Source: Ktedonobacter racemifer DSM 44963 (GTDB taxonomy: Bacteria; Chloroflexota; Ktedonobacteria; Ktedonobacterales; Ktedonobacteraceae). From it: a stretch of DNA of 64,000 nt. Below, piece by piece: positions 9,191 through 18,569 of this stretch (position 1 is its first letter; every line of letters starts with the position of its first letter). The stretch lies in NCBI RefSeq assembly GCF_000178855.1, contig NZ_ADVG01000002.1, forward strand, positions 1,178,001 through 1,242,000. The letters are read 5' to 3'. The notes beneath the pieces were generated by a model. The model was not told the origin of the DNA. It saw nothing but the letters and a program-made list of their open reading frames with translations, and did no database searches. Position numbers and translations under genes: made by a program.

Positions 9191-9481
9191 CTACTTAACG
9201 AGTAGCAACTGAAATGTCCGATTCTTTCTAGCGGCATGCCCATTCTCGTATGTACCCGTCACTACTTCGATCACCTTTGGGCCAACTACCCCACCATAAG
9301 CAGAAACCCACCCCTGTGCTCCAGCGTCTCCAATAGAGGCGATCTGGCAGGCATCCGCTACATTAGTATCAAAAGTAATGTGGAAGGTACCCTCGCCGAT
9401 GTGATCTACCTGTTGTACACCAGAACTATGAAGCAATGCGCCAGCGGTGTCGACCACTGCGTACCCGATTACCTGAGACAT
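9191..9481 (-). CDS. Small beta-rich conserved protein of unknown function
   Basis: A 96-residue protein beginning MSQVIGYAVVDTAGALLHSSG, with a repeated strand pattern (GTFHITFDTNVADACQIASIGD and a closing NRTFQLLLVK). The arrangement resembles small beta-sandwich proteins seen in actinobacteria and in tail-fibre-like contexts, but no named family is assigned. AAGGAG precedes the ATG on the minus strand. No signal peptide is seen. Confidence 0.7.
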   Translation of the reverse strand: MSQVIGYAVVDTAGALLHSSGVQQVDHIGEGTFHITFDTNVADACQIASIGDAGAQGWVSAYGGVVGPKVIEVVTGTYENGHAARKNRTFQLLLVK

Positions 9482-10365
9482 TTCCCAATCTCCTTTTTCT
9501 GTAAATCGTTTTATTCCATGAGTAGTGTCTTACTCATTCAATAGGAGGCTAAACAAGCGATAGAATATAAAAACATTTCTGCGCTTGCTATACGAGACAA
9601 TTCATCACAGAGCATACCTATTTCTGTGTGCTCCTGCTCGTTTCAGCTTCACCGCCCACAGAATGGTCAAAACTTTGCCTACCAATTCTCAAGACACTCC
9701 GTCATATGAGTGTTTACAGGGGTACGCAGTCAGTTTGAGCAAAAAAAAGAAAGTGTTTTTTGGCTTCTACAGCCACTTCAGACTATTTTCATCTCGTTGT
9801 TTTTGCTCATTTCGACGACGCACCTCTGTCAAGCATCATAAGGCGATGTGTCATTCTCAACATTTACAGTTTAGCTATGAAGACAAAAGGGAAATATAAA
9901 TTAGGCGTATTTGTGGTTTGACAATCTCTTTGTCCTGATCGGAACGTTTATGGGTCAATGACTGGCTGGACTGCTTATGGGTCAAAATAGCAAAGTAGTT
10001 CATTGGCCTGATGAGCCACTTGAGACAGCAGAGCTAAGCCGCTGATTCGAGAGGGAATCATTCAGTCGCATGCTTCTTGCTCGACTACAAACCGTCTTTT
10101 TGCCACTTTGAACCATATCCCGTCCGGTTTGAACCAATTACTGTCCTCGTAGTCCATGCAGAGACGAACAAAATAGCTCATCTCTGCATGAATGGACCAA
10201 TGGACACGAATTCTGTCAAAAACCGCGCCACAGTCACGGATATGCGTCAAAAGCTGAACTATACCGATTTTTGGCGTGGTTCTCGACTGGCTTGACAAGC
10301 CAACTACTGGACAGCTTATGCGTCACTGGCAAGGACAAATCGGTTGTCAAATCACAGTATTGACA
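9482..10365. other. Gene-free insertion-sequence debris
   Basis: No credible ORF is present. The segment at 9640-9710 (ACCGCCCAC ... ACCAATTCTCAAGAC) is a worn relative of the right end of the MITE at 10555-10739, and a CTCAACATTTACA word recurs near 9850. The phrase TTATGGGTCAA, seen at 9951 and 9980, also occurs at the right edge of the GNAT cassette near 36661. Confidence 0.5.
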
Positions 10366-10556
10366 TGTAAATCCCAACATTGAGTGGCTCTTCCGCCAAT
10401 CTGATGAATCGGGTCCATGCTCTCCTGGAGAAGCTCCCTTCAAGAAGCTCGGAAGAGCACCCGTTTACGGAGTGTCTGGAAGTTTGCTCTTCCATACCCT
10501 AACCTTTTCAGCAGCTTGAGGCGGGTAATCTGGCCTTCCGTCTGTCCATTGCTCTG
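10366..10556 (-). pseudogene. ISL3-family transposase C-terminal fragment and element end
   Basis: On the minus strand 10556-10440 reads SNGQTEGQITRLKLLKR followed by GYGRANFQTLRKRVLFRAS and a stop, the typical C-terminus of ISL3 transposases. About 50 bp beyond the stop the sequence ends in GGCTCTTCC (10386), the usual ISL3 terminal sequence, which abuts TGTAAATCCCAACATTGAG at 10366-10384. The rest of the gene is missing; the MITE at 10555 interrupts it exactly where the reading frame stops matching. Confidence 0.75.
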
Positions 10557-10739
10557 TAAATGCTGAGAATCAGTGGGCGAAATTTTGATAATTATGCGGG
10601 TAAGCGATCAATAGGGAGGAGCCAAAAGAGCCGTAAGAGGCAACTCATTGCACGGCACATCCATGTTCCTGCACGCTCATGCTCGTTTTACCGCCCACGT
10701 AATTGCCAAATTTTCACCCACCGATTCTCAACATTTACA
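10555..10739. mobile_element. 185-bp MITE with about 45-bp terminal inverted repeats
   Basis: The left end TGTAAATGCTGAGAATCAG and the right end (reverse complement TGTAAATGTTGAGAATCGG) match over roughly 45 bp with scattered differences. There is no ORF inside. It sits inside an ISL3 transposase remnant. No clear target duplication was found. Confidence 0.75.
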
Positions 10740-10905
10740 ATGCATTGTAGCGAAGAGAGGTAAACTCAGAATGAAAATCTCTTCTTCTGCTCCGAGGAAA
10801 CAAGCGACCTGAATCACCAAAAGTGTACCAGATCCCGAAATTGCGACAATCAACAGATTTTTGAAAGGTGTGTGGTCGAATTGGGCAAAAAAATCACCTT
10901 CTGGC

Positions 10906-11253
10906 CTATCCTCCTGAATCTAGCTCAGAAAGACGAAATTCCCCATCCAGAGGGGCAACCCACAACAAATTTTCGTCATCCTCTGTCATATCGGGATCTC
11001 CCAGGCCAAGGAGATCGAGTTCCGAGTCAAATTGTGCGATAGATACCCAGTTCGGGATGAGACAGATGGTGTTGTCGTGAAGCATCACTTGACCACGTAT
11101 TTGAATGCGCACGGCCACCTGATATTGCTCTGTGTAGAGGAGTGCTGCGTGACGTATAACGTCGATGTGTTTGGGAAGGGGCAGCACGACGGATTCTTTT
11201 ATGCCCAAAGCACCCATGACATGTCCCCTTATCTGTAGAAGTGATAGTACCAT
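10906..11253 (-). CDS. Possible small protein of unknown function
   Basis: A 115-codon ORF from an ATG preceded by AGGTGG. The C-terminal part (DMTEDDENLLWVAPLDGEFR) is acidic and looks protein-like, but there is no recognised family and the ORF runs open upstream across the antisense of the next gene. It is listed because no other feature explains 10740-11400; it may not be real. Confidence 0.3.
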   Translation of the reverse strand: MVLSLLQIRGHVMGALGIKESVVLPLPKHIDVIRHAALLYTEQYQVAVRIQIRGQVMLHDNTICLIPNWVSIAQFDSELDLLGLGDPDMTEDDENLLWVAPLDGEFRLSELDSGG

Positions 11254-11433
11254 TATAGCCACCTGTTGCCCCTGGTGCCCACTGTACAGGAGGATTTGAA
11301 GGTGCTGCCCCAGCCGCAAAGTAGGATCTGAAGAGAGCAGAGTAATAGTAAATTCATATTGTAAAAAAGATAAACTCTTCCGTTTACCTCTACATAAGCT
11401 TATTTTTATCTCTATATATAGAAAGAAGAAAGA

Positions 11434-12120
11434 ATGAATACTCCACAACAGCCCCCAGAAGGAACCTATCAGCCTCAGCCTCAGCCACAAGTACACTATC
11501 AGCAAGCACCGCAATATGTCGTCCAGCAGCCTCAGCCACCACAGCCACACTATCAACAACCAATGATGCAACAGCCCTATGGACAGCCTGCTCCTCTACT
11601 CTATGCTCAGCAGCCTTATATGCAACCTGCGCCGGTGATGGTCTCTAACGTCAATGTCAACATCCAGGGGAAGAGCGGACCTGGCTTTCTCGTGCGAGCA
11701 TTATACTTTATCTTTATCGGTTCCTGGCTCGGCTTTCTCTGGCTTCAAATCGGTTACGCGCTGTGTGTACTCGTTGTCACGCTCCCGCTCGGCTTGGTCA
11801 TGCTCAATAACCTGCCCACAGTGCTCACGCTCAGGCCGCGAAGCAACAACACAACAAGCGTCAACGTCCAGACGGTAGCAGTACAGCCCGGCATGCCTGG
11901 AGCGCCCGGCGTGATGGTGAGCAATGTCAATGTGAACGTGGGTGGGACGCAGCAGACCAGCTTCCTAGTCCGCGCCTTGTACTTCGTCTTTATCGGTTGG
12001 TGGCTCGGTTACTTCTGGGCGTGCCTCGGCTATGCCCTCTGCGTCTTTATCGTGACACTGCCACTTGGATTGATGATGCTCAATCGTTTGCCGATGGTGA
12101 TCACGCTCAAAAAGAATTAA
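11434..12120 (+). CDS. YccF-domain membrane protein with proline/glutamine-rich N-terminus
   Basis: A 228-residue protein. Residues 1-65 are a low-complexity Pro/Gln/Tyr region (repeated PQPHYQQ-like words), probably cytoplasmic and disordered. Two YccF-type units follow, VRALYFIFIGSWLGFLWLQI and VRALYFVFIGWWLGYFWACL, each with two membrane segments and the family LPLGLVMLN ending. Each unit is preceded by a VSNVNVN strand. YccF proteins are inner-membrane proteins of unknown function. The two units are close paralogues, indicating an internal duplication. Confidence 0.9.
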   Translation: MNTPQQPPEGTYQPQPQPQVHYQQAPQYVVQQPQPPQPHYQQPMMQQPYGQPAPLLYAQQPYMQPAPVMVSNVNVNIQGKSGPGFLVRALYFIFIGSWLGFLWLQIGYALCVLVVTLPLGLVMLNNLPTVLTLRPRSNNTTSVNVQTVAVQPGMPGAPGVMVSNVNVNVGGTQQTSFLVRALYFVFIGWWLGYFWACLGYALCVFIVTLPLGLMMLNRLPMVITLKKN

Positions 12121-12141
12121 CCCGTTTTTTTATGACTCCTG

Positions 12142-12163
12142 GCCCCGGTTGGCTGACCGGGGC
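12142..12163 (+). terminator. Short GC-rich hairpin after the YccF gene
   Basis: GCCCCGGT and ACCGGGGC arms with a 6-nt loop, followed by TTTC. It lies 22 bp downstream of the stop codon. Confidence 0.65.
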
Positions 12164-12358
12164 TTTCATCGCCAAAAAGCAAGCACTTGTGTTCAGATTT
12201 CTCACTCGTTCGTCGCCGTACAACTACTTTGCGGCTAGTGTGACAGCAACTTTAACTCCACCCCAAATAACTTCTGTAAGATGTGACGGTGTGACTTTGA
12301 TGCTCCAACTTTTTTCTCGTAGAGGAGAAATCCGATTTCAGTAAGGAGGCATACGTAA

Positions 12359-13009
12359 TTGGACAAGATTCCGTTTGAAGAGCAACGTGTAATATATGAA
12401 CTTGTCGAATTTTGGAAAACTGGGGAAGAGCCTCGTGACCTCATCATACACATCGATAGATTGTCTGGCTCATGGGGAAGTGGCTTAGGCGTCAATATCT
12501 TTCGAAAAGTGTATGCAGATTTACGTGCGAATAACCATAGGAAGCATGGAGCCGAACTTCAACAATTCCTTGAGTCAGAGTACCTCCGATTAGCAGAAAT
12601 ACATGCCGAACAACAAGCACGAGCACGGGAAAAAGCAGAGGCCGCCCATAAAGCACAACAAAGAGCTAACGCTGAGCGAAGAGCACAACAAAGAGCTGAA
12701 GCTGAGCGAAGAGCACAGGTAGAAGCAGAAGAACATGCAAAGCGCAAACAGAACGCTAGAGCTAACTTCGAGGCATTGGGCAAGGAAATGGAGGAAACAA
12801 CGGACCGTGCAGAACTCGTTAGGTTGGGAATAGAGCGAGCCCATTGGGCATTATATACCGGGATTCGTTACGATTATGAAAGCCACTGTTGGCACTGTAC
12901 ACACCACATCTCTTCAGCTATACAAGCTCAATGCCCAGTTTGCACCTACTATATTTGTAGCAACTGTGGTTCCTGTTTTTGTGATCGTGATAAGCGTATA
13001 GGCCTATAA
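12359..13009 (+). CDS. Coiled-coil protein with C-terminal zinc ribbon, TTG start
   Basis: A 216-residue protein of unknown function. Residues 1-75 are globular, about 75-150 form a highly charged Ala/Glu/Arg coiled coil (repeats of QQRAEAERRAQ type), and the C-terminus carries paired cysteines CWHC...CPVC...CSNCGSCFC, likely one or two zinc ribbons. The start is TTG at 12359, supported by AAGGAGG nine bases before it; no ATG is available nearby. The stop codon lies inside the stem of the following terminator. It could be a nucleic-acid or protein-binding adaptor. Confidence 0.75.
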   Translation: MDKIPFEEQRVIYELVEFWKTGEEPRDLIIHIDRLSGSWGSGLGVNIFRKVYADLRANNHRKHGAELQQFLESEYLRLAEIHAEQQARAREKAEAAHKAQQRANAERRAQQRAEAERRAQVEAEEHAKRKQNARANFEALGKEMEETTDRAELVRLGIERAHWALYTGIRYDYESHCWHCTHHISSAIQAQCPVCTYYICSNCGSCFCDRDKRIGL

Positions 13010-13032
13010 GGCCCTTGAGTATTAAGGGCCTT
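13008..13032. terminator. Bidirectional terminator overlapping a stop codon
   Basis: Arms AAGGCCCTT (13008-13016) and AAGGGCCTT (13024-13032) with a 7-nt loop. It serves the zinc-ribbon gene on the plus strand and the convergent restriction operon on the minus strand. The TAA of the former is partly in the stem. Confidence 0.8.
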
Positions 13033-13041
13033 TCTCTGGAC

Positions 13042-13770
13042 TCAGTAATCCCAGGTTTCATGTCCCAGTGGCGCCCGGTTGAGTTCCTCACGATAGTGCT
13101 GCCAGAGGGGCATGAAGCTGTCCATATATGCGATGAAGCGCTCATTGTGGTGGCGTTCGAGTAGATGCACTAGTTCGTGGACGATAATGTACTCCAGGCA
13201 CTGGACTGACTTTTTTGCCAGCTCAAGGTTGAACCAGATACGCTGGGCCTGAATGTTGCAGGTGCCCCATTTGGTTTTCATCTGCTTAACGCCCCACTCG
13301 GCTGTCTCTACGCCAATGATGCCCTCCCATTTTTCGACCAGCGGGGCGATCTCTTCTTTGAGCTGCTGACGATACCAGGTGGTTAGAACGCGTTCGCGCT
13401 GAGCTGTATCGCTGCCAGGACGCACATACAGGTCAATGAATTTTTTGTTGCGGACGTCGATGGCTGGCGGAGCATCACGATAGATGACGTTAAGCAGATA
13501 GCGATGCCCCTGATAGTAGTGGCTCTCGCCAGAGACAAACTCGCGTGCTGACTGGCGTTCTTGCTCCTTGAACTTTGTCTGCTGGCGCTTGATCCATGCA
13601 AGCCTCGAAATAGTGAAGAGGCGAACTGCTTCATCATTGACACGTAGCGGCGCGGCCACCCTTACCCGGCCAGATGGGGGGTAGACCCCTAAATGTAAAT
13701 TCTTGATGTTTTTGCGTACAACGTCAACAACGAGATCATTGATGGTAATCTGGTGCATCTCAGTACTCAT
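13042..13770 (-). CDS. YgjP/DUF45-type zinc metallopeptidase-like protein
   Basis: A 242-residue protein with the zinc site VHELVHLLERHHNERF, the HExxH-type motif plus third ligand of the YgjP (DUF45) group within the SprT/M48-like clan. The family is widely encoded beside hsdR in type I restriction loci; its role there is not established. The start at 13770 overlaps the hsdR stop by 11 bp, so it is last in the operon and translationally coupled. An upstream in-frame start at 13815 would overlap hsdR further and is less likely. Confidence 0.88.
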   Translation of the reverse strand: MSTEMHQITINDLVVDVVRKNIKNLHLGVYPPSGRVRVAAPLRVNDEAVRLFTISRLAWIKRQQTKFKEQERQSAREFVSGESHYYQGHRYLLNVIYRDAPPAIDVRNKKFIDLYVRPGSDTAQRERVLTTWYRQQLKEEIAPLVEKWEGIIGVETAEWGVKQMKTKWGTCNIQAQRIWFNLELAKKSVQCLEYIIVHELVHLLERHHNERFIAYMDSFMPLWQHYREELNRAPLGHETWDY

Positions 13771-16700
13771 TTTGCTTTTTGACGATATCAAAAATGCGGA
13801 TTGTCTCCCTCTCAACCTGGTCTTTCTCTATCTCGTTAGAGAGGGTGTTACGAATCGCGTTTCTCACTTCCCTTTCTTTCATTATATTGCCACGCCAACT
13901 ATCCTTTTTCGTGCGCTTTATGGCGGTATCAAGTTCAATGGCGAGTTGCTCATTCTTTCCCAGGTTATCGTAAAGCGCTTGCTTGGCGCGAGTATTAAGC
14001 GAGGGTGGATAGGCGCTGGCGCTGGCAGGTTGTTGCACCTGCCTGACAAGGTCAGCGATGCGCTCCAGGTATTCCTGGTAATCTCGTGCTTGACTCTGCC
14101 GCTCTTTAATCAAGGTATCGAGGAGTTCTGACATCTTGTCGTAGTACATAGGATTGGTTGGGCGTTCGTCGATAATGACCCGGCGCAGGTTGTTTTCAAT
14201 GGTTTCGGCCATGGCTTCTTTATTCTTACGAAGCCCCTCGGGCAGACTCTCCAGCCCATTCACGCCTTGCTCTACAATCAATTGTACCAGGGTCAGGTCG
14301 TCAAATACCGAAAGCTTCTCGCTCTCTTTGGCACGGATATAGGTGTCGATGAGATGACGCATGGCTGGCTCATATACTTTTAGATCGATGTAGTCGCCGC
14401 TGGCCATCTTGACCTCTATGCGCACCTTTTCATAGTAATCGACCTCGCGTTTGATCTCCTCAATCTCCTGGGGACTATACCCTGCCTTTGGCATCTCGTT
14501 AGCCAGGTTGGCATAGGCGCGGATCAGGGCTGCGGTGAGTTTGTAGAGCATGATGCGTTTGGGCTCGTTCTCTTTTAGCTCCTCTGGATTCGCCGTGTCT
14601 TTCCCGCAGAAGTAGCGTATATAGTCCAGCGTCTCTTTGGGAAGCGTAACCGGCTCACAGAGGGCTTTGATTGCCTCGCGGGCGTCTTCAAGCCGTTCCC
14701 GACCTTTCTCTACGCGATCACTTAAGAGACCCTCGACATCCTCCTTGTCATAACCATCCAACGCGCCCGAGGTATACTCGTGAACCGAGCGTTGCAGGCT
14801 CTTGAAGAGGTCCTTGTAGTCGACGATGAAGCCATATTGTTTGTCCTCACCATCCAGGCGGTTGACGCGGCAGATGGCCTGGAAGAGTCCATGATCACGC
14901 ATCTGTTTGTCAATGTAGAGATAGGTCGCTGGGGGTGCGTCGAAGCCAGTTAAGAGTTTGTCCACGACGATCAAAAGTTTCAGCTGCCCTGGATCGTCAA
15001 CGAATTTCTTTTTGACCTCTTTCTCAAAGGCTTCGGGGGTCTTGTTGCCCAGCATCTTGTTATAAATTTCGTATTGCTTCAGCTTCTCGGTATAGCCTTC
15101 GCCTGTCTCCTCACCCTTGATATCAGCAGGAGATGGTTTATACGAGGTCACGATGGCACATTTGTCAAAGCCTCGCTCAATGAACATCTCGTATACCTTA
15201 CACGCCTGATAGATGCTGTCCGTGACGAGCATAGCATTGCCGCGGCCGCTTTTCAGACGGTCCTGGGTCTCCATGTCAAAGATAATATCATCGACAATCA
15301 TGCTGAGCCGTTCGCGCGAGCTATAGATCTTTTGCATGGTGCCCCACTTCTGCTTCAGTTGGGCTCGCGCGACATCATTGAGGCCGCTGGTCTTCGCCTC
15401 AAACCACTGATCAATTTTCTTGGGCGAGACAAGATGTTGGTCAATGTCACGTGCCTCGTAGCGCAGATCCAGCACAACATTGTCTTTGACGGCCTGATCG
15501 TATTTATAGGTGTGAATGTAGGGACCGAAGACTTCGATGCTTCTTTTCTTGTCGCTCTTCAGGAGGGGGGTACCGGTGAAGCCAATGAACATGGCGTTGG
15601 GCAGGATGGCTTTCATGGCTTCGTGCAGATCACCCGATTGCGTGCGGTGGCACTCATCGACGAAGACATAGAGGTCGCCCTTGGCCTTGAAACCAGGGGG
15701 TAAGTTCTTTTGGATGTCCTCGATATACCCTCTCACATCACCCTCTTCCTTGCCCGCGAATTTATGGATAAGCGAGCAGAGCAGCCAGTGGGTGGTCTCG
15801 TTGAGCTGGGTGATGAGGTCTTTCCCGCTTTTTGTGCGGTAAATCTCTTCGTTGACGCCTTTGAAGACCTTCTCAATTTGCTCGTCCAGCTCAGTGCGGT
15901 CAGTGATGATCAGGACGCGCGCATCCGTCCTATGCTCGCGAATCCACTTGGCAAGCCAGACCATGGTCAGACTCTTGCCGCTGCCCTGGGTGTGCCAGAT
16001 AATGCCACCCTCGCGTTGGCGCACGCGCTCCTGTGCCGCCCGGACGCCAAAATACTGATTATGGCGACACAGCTTCTTTACGCCTGCGTCGAAGACTATA
16101 AAATCGTGGATGAGCTCTAAAAAGCGCTGCTTCTCGCAGAGCTGGAGCAGGTGCCGGTCGAGCAGGTTCTCGACCTGGCTCTCCTCTTTCCAGGTCAGGT
16201 AATACTTCTCGGACGTCTCGATGGTCCCATAGCGCAGCCCCTCAGTATCATTCCCTGCCATGATCAACTGCATAGTGGTGAAGAAGGGGCGAATAAATAG
16301 CTTCTTCTGGTTGGCCAAATTCTGTCGAATGCCCTCGCTCACCGAGACAATTGAACGCTTGAGTTCAAGGACACCCAGCGCGATACCGTTCACATATAGC
16401 ACAATATCGGGGCGCTTGGTGTTCTCACCCTTGATAGTGACCTCTTCAGCGATAGCGAAGTCATTCTTGTGCGCATCCTTACCCCAAGCGATCAGCCAAA
16501 CTGTTTGGGTATTCTCGCCGACATCAGCCTTGACCTTTACACCATAGCGCAAGAAGTCATAGACTTCTCTATTAATATCATAGAGGCTGCGATTCTGATC
16601 CTTGGCCACCTTATTCAGTTCGTACAACGCTCGTTCGATCAGATCCTTGCTGTAACCTCGTTGCTCTAGGGAGGCGCGTAGTAACTGTTCCTCGATGTTA

Positions 16701-16813
16701 CTATTACCAACTCGATCCCGCCAGTTCCCCAGGTACCTGTATCCCAGTTGCTTTGTAAAGAGCCTGACCACGCGATTCTGAGTTGCGCGTTCCCGCTGGC
16801 CAACTGTACTCAT
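13760..16813 (-). CDS. hsdR: Type I restriction enzyme subunit R (HsdR)
   Basis: A 1017-residue motor-nuclease subunit that translocates and cuts DNA together with HsdM and HsdS. The N-terminal PD-(D/E)xK nuclease is visible as KRPDIVLYVNG...VLELK (about residues 133-152). The helicase has Walker A HTQGSGKS near residue 280, the DEAD-type box VDECHRTQ, and FTGTPLLKS motif III. The C-terminal helical region (QASARDYQEYLERIADLVRQ area) binds the MTase. The gene is full length without disruptions. Its ATG overlaps the hsdS stop as ATGA. Its first 120 bp are duplicated at 18449-18569. Confidence 0.96.
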   Translation of the reverse strand: MSTVGQRERATQNRVVRLFTKQLGYRYLGNWRDRVGNSNIEEQLLRASLEQRGYSKDLIERALYELNKVAKDQNRSLYDINREVYDFLRYGVKVKADVGENTQTVWLIAWGKDAHKNDFAIAEEVTIKGENTKRPDIVLYVNGIALGVLELKRSIVSVSEGIRQNLANQKKLFIRPFFTTMQLIMAGNDTEGLRYGTIETSEKYYLTWKEESQVENLLDRHLLQLCEKQRFLELIHDFIVFDAGVKKLCRHNQYFGVRAAQERVRQREGGIIWHTQGSGKSLTMVWLAKWIREHRTDARVLIITDRTELDEQIEKVFKGVNEEIYRTKSGKDLITQLNETTHWLLCSLIHKFAGKEEGDVRGYIEDIQKNLPPGFKAKGDLYVFVDECHRTQSGDLHEAMKAILPNAMFIGFTGTPLLKSDKKRSIEVFGPYIHTYKYDQAVKDNVVLDLRYEARDIDQHLVSPKKIDQWFEAKTSGLNDVARAQLKQKWGTMQKIYSSRERLSMIVDDIIFDMETQDRLKSGRGNAMLVTDSIYQACKVYEMFIERGFDKCAIVTSYKPSPADIKGEETGEGYTEKLKQYEIYNKMLGNKTPEAFEKEVKKKFVDDPGQLKLLIVVDKLLTGFDAPPATYLYIDKQMRDHGLFQAICRVNRLDGEDKQYGFIVDYKDLFKSLQRSVHEYTSGALDGYDKEDVEGLLSDRVEKGRERLEDAREAIKALCEPVTLPKETLDYIRYFCGKDTANPEELKENEPKRIMLYKLTAALIRAYANLANEMPKAGYSPQEIEEIKREVDYYEKVRIEVKMASGDYIDLKVYEPAMRHLIDTYIRAKESEKLSVFDDLTLVQLIVEQGVNGLESLPEGLRKNKEAMAETIENNLRRVIIDERPTNPMYYDKMSELLDTLIKERQSQARDYQEYLERIADLVRQVQQPASASAYPPSLNTRAKQALYDNLGKNEQLAIELDTAIKRTKKDSWRGNIMKEREVRNAIRNTLSNEIEKDQVERETIRIFDIVKKQNEY

Positions 16814-16922
16814 GTTAACCTCGTCTTCCCTGTGAGTAACTCCTGCAACATCCCCTGTTTCAGGGCATGTGTCTTCTCACGCCTCTGCTCCAGAGCGGCA
16901 AATTCAGCGTCCATGTCTGAAA
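16690..16922. repeat. Direct repeat spanning the hsdS-hsdR junction, copy 1
   Basis: About 230 bp covering the last conserved helix of hsdS and the first roughly 40 codons of hsdR. The second copy is at 18449-18682, near 90 percent identical by eye, in the same orientation. Recombination between the two would remove the intact hsdS and the chimeric ORF and place the other hsdS directly before hsdR. Confidence 0.85.
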
Positions 16923-18111
16923 GAATGGTGGCAATGGCTTGTTGTTCTTCTAAAGATTGTGGAAAGGGGATATCTAGACCTGTAATATCCCCCGTATTAA
17001 CGTAGATCTGTGTGCCTGGTTTGGCTAAGGAGACAATTTTATCATGTATTAAATTACTATTAATGATGTAGTATAAATAACCTGGCAAAACTTCATCAAG
17101 TGGTTTAATTCGCATTGATCGTTGATTAAAGACATATTTATTATCTTCTTTGATTAGTAAAACTCTACCAATAATTGCCCCTACTGACGTTTTGTCATTT
17201 AATACCATGCACAATTCATCCTGATTAAGGATGAACTTTTTGATTTCTTTGTAATGTTTCCAATCGATGTAAGAATTAGTGTCTATGTAATTCCCGTCTA
17301 TGGAGTAGTTACCAATTGATATTACATTTAGTCCTTGGTTTCGATTAAAGTATCTTTCCAACGATGTCCCATTTTGGTAAAGGCACACTTCACCCAATTT
17401 CTTTACTGTCCAATCCTCTGGAATCATCCCTGCCTCGGTTTGCTTGTAAACTGGGTTTCTTATTCCAACGAACCCTGGCAACCGTATCTTTCCCGTAAGA
17501 AGCTGCTGTGTTGTAGCCTGCTTGATATCGCGCTTCTTGGCGATGAGTTTGTCCAGCGATGCAGTCAGGACATCTACATCGCTTAGAGCCTTGGCAATGG
17601 CGATCTGTTCAGATTTGGTCGGCACAGGAATCGGAATTGAATAAAAATCATTATGATTTAAATCAGGTATTGTGCTCGCCCCTGCCCTTGTGAGTATAAT
17701 ATTTTGCGTGCTATTAAGGTGCAGGTAGTAAAATAGAAACCCCTTGTCGAGAATGGCTTTATCGTAATTTATTTTAAAAAAATTGTTGTGAAAGACTCCT
17801 TCAACCCCAGAAACAATATAACCAGTATTTCCGGTTCTGGTCATTAGAATATCATCTTTTCCACAGCAAACTGCTGAAGTGTAATTATCGATATATTCAG
17901 CTTCTTTGCTGCTGTTTAAGTACTGTATGGTAATGTATACTTTGGAATTATTTGTTGGTTTTTTTGATCTTTTTTCAATTGCGATTTGTAAGCCTTGGTT
18001 TACTCTAGAAACATCTCTAAAAGTTTTGAGTTTCCAATCTTCCGGTATTATTCCAATCTCGGTCAGCCTATACCCTGGCTTAACATCACTATTTTGTGTA
18101 CTTATTACCAT
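16810..18111 (-). CDS. hsdS: Type I restriction specificity subunit S (intact copy)
   Basis: A 433-residue specificity subunit with two target recognition domains (about residues 1-150 and 215-370), each followed by a conserved helix: SLDKLIAKKRDIKQATTQQL then LLTGKIRLPGF, and LEQRREKTHALKQGMLQELL then TGKTRLT. It sets the bipartite DNA target of the methylase and restriction complex. It overlaps hsdR by ATGA, and its start overlaps the end of the chimeric ORF just upstream in the same fashion that the second hsdS overlaps hsdM. The central part (17000-18050) is more AT-rich than the flanks, as usual for exchanged recognition domains. Confidence 0.95.
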   Translation of the reverse strand: MVISTQNSDVKPGYRLTEIGIIPEDWKLKTFRDVSRVNQGLQIAIEKRSKKPTNNSKVYITIQYLNSSKEAEYIDNYTSAVCCGKDDILMTRTGNTGYIVSGVEGVFHNNFFKINYDKAILDKGFLFYYLHLNSTQNIILTRAGASTIPDLNHNDFYSIPIPVPTKSEQIAIAKALSDVDVLTASLDKLIAKKRDIKQATTQQLLTGKIRLPGFVGIRNPVYKQTEAGMIPEDWTVKKLGEVCLYQNGTSLERYFNRNQGLNVISIGNYSIDGNYIDTNSYIDWKHYKEIKKFILNQDELCMVLNDKTSVGAIIGRVLLIKEDNKYVFNQRSMRIKPLDEVLPGYLYYIINSNLIHDKIVSLAKPGTQIYVNTGDITGLDIPFPQSLEEQQAIATILSDMDAEFAALEQRREKTHALKQGMLQELLTGKTRLT

Positions 18112-18569
18112 ACAAAACCTATCTTTCTCAAATGCTCATCTATTCTATCGCTCAAGGCTTCAACATCTTCAGAGAGTTTGGGCAGAGGAGCAACGTAGTG
18201 CTCGGCGAGAACCTTTATGCGCCTAGTCAGGGCCTGAGAAATTTGGTTCAGTTCACCTTGCACGTCGGAGGTGAGAGTAGATAGCCATTTGTCATCGACA
18301 ACAAGAGTCCTTACTTCTTCCTTGGTTAAGGTTTGATACTTGATAGCTATTTTGATCTCAAGCTCTTTCTGGGCTTCTTTGGCGATATTCGCGTACGCGC
18401 GGATGAGCGCAGCGGTGAACTTGTAGAGCGCGATGCGTTTGGGTTCCTCGATGTTACTATTGCCAACTCGATCGTGCCAATTCCCCAGGTATCTGTATCC
18501 CAGTTGCTTTGTAAAGAGCCTGACCACGCGATTCTGCGTCGCGCGTTCCCGCTGGCCGACCGTGCTCAT
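18105..18569 (-). CDS. Chimeric ORF: hsdR N-terminus fused to hsdM C-terminus
   Basis: A 154-codon open frame made of three recognisable pieces. Codons 1-41 repeat the start of HsdR (MSTVGQRERATQNRVVRLF onward). A short block, PKRIALYKFTAALIRAYAN, matches an internal HsdR segment (PKRIMLYKLTAALIRAYAN). The rest, from about codon 72, matches the HsdM tail (LVVDDKWLSTLTSDVQGELN through DEHLRKIGFVW). It keeps an open frame and the hsdM-like overlap with the next hsdS start. It is best explained as the scar of a tandem duplication of hsdM-hsdS-hsdR followed by internal deletion; whether the peptide is functional is unknown. Confidence 0.8.
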   Translation of the reverse strand: MSTVGQRERATQNRVVRLFTKQLGYRYLGNWHDRVGNSNIEEPKRIALYKFTAALIRAYANIAKEAQKELEIKIAIKYQTLTKEEVRTLVVDDKWLSTLTSDVQGELNQISQALTRRIKVLAEHYVAPLPKLSEDVEALSDRIDEHLRKIGFVW

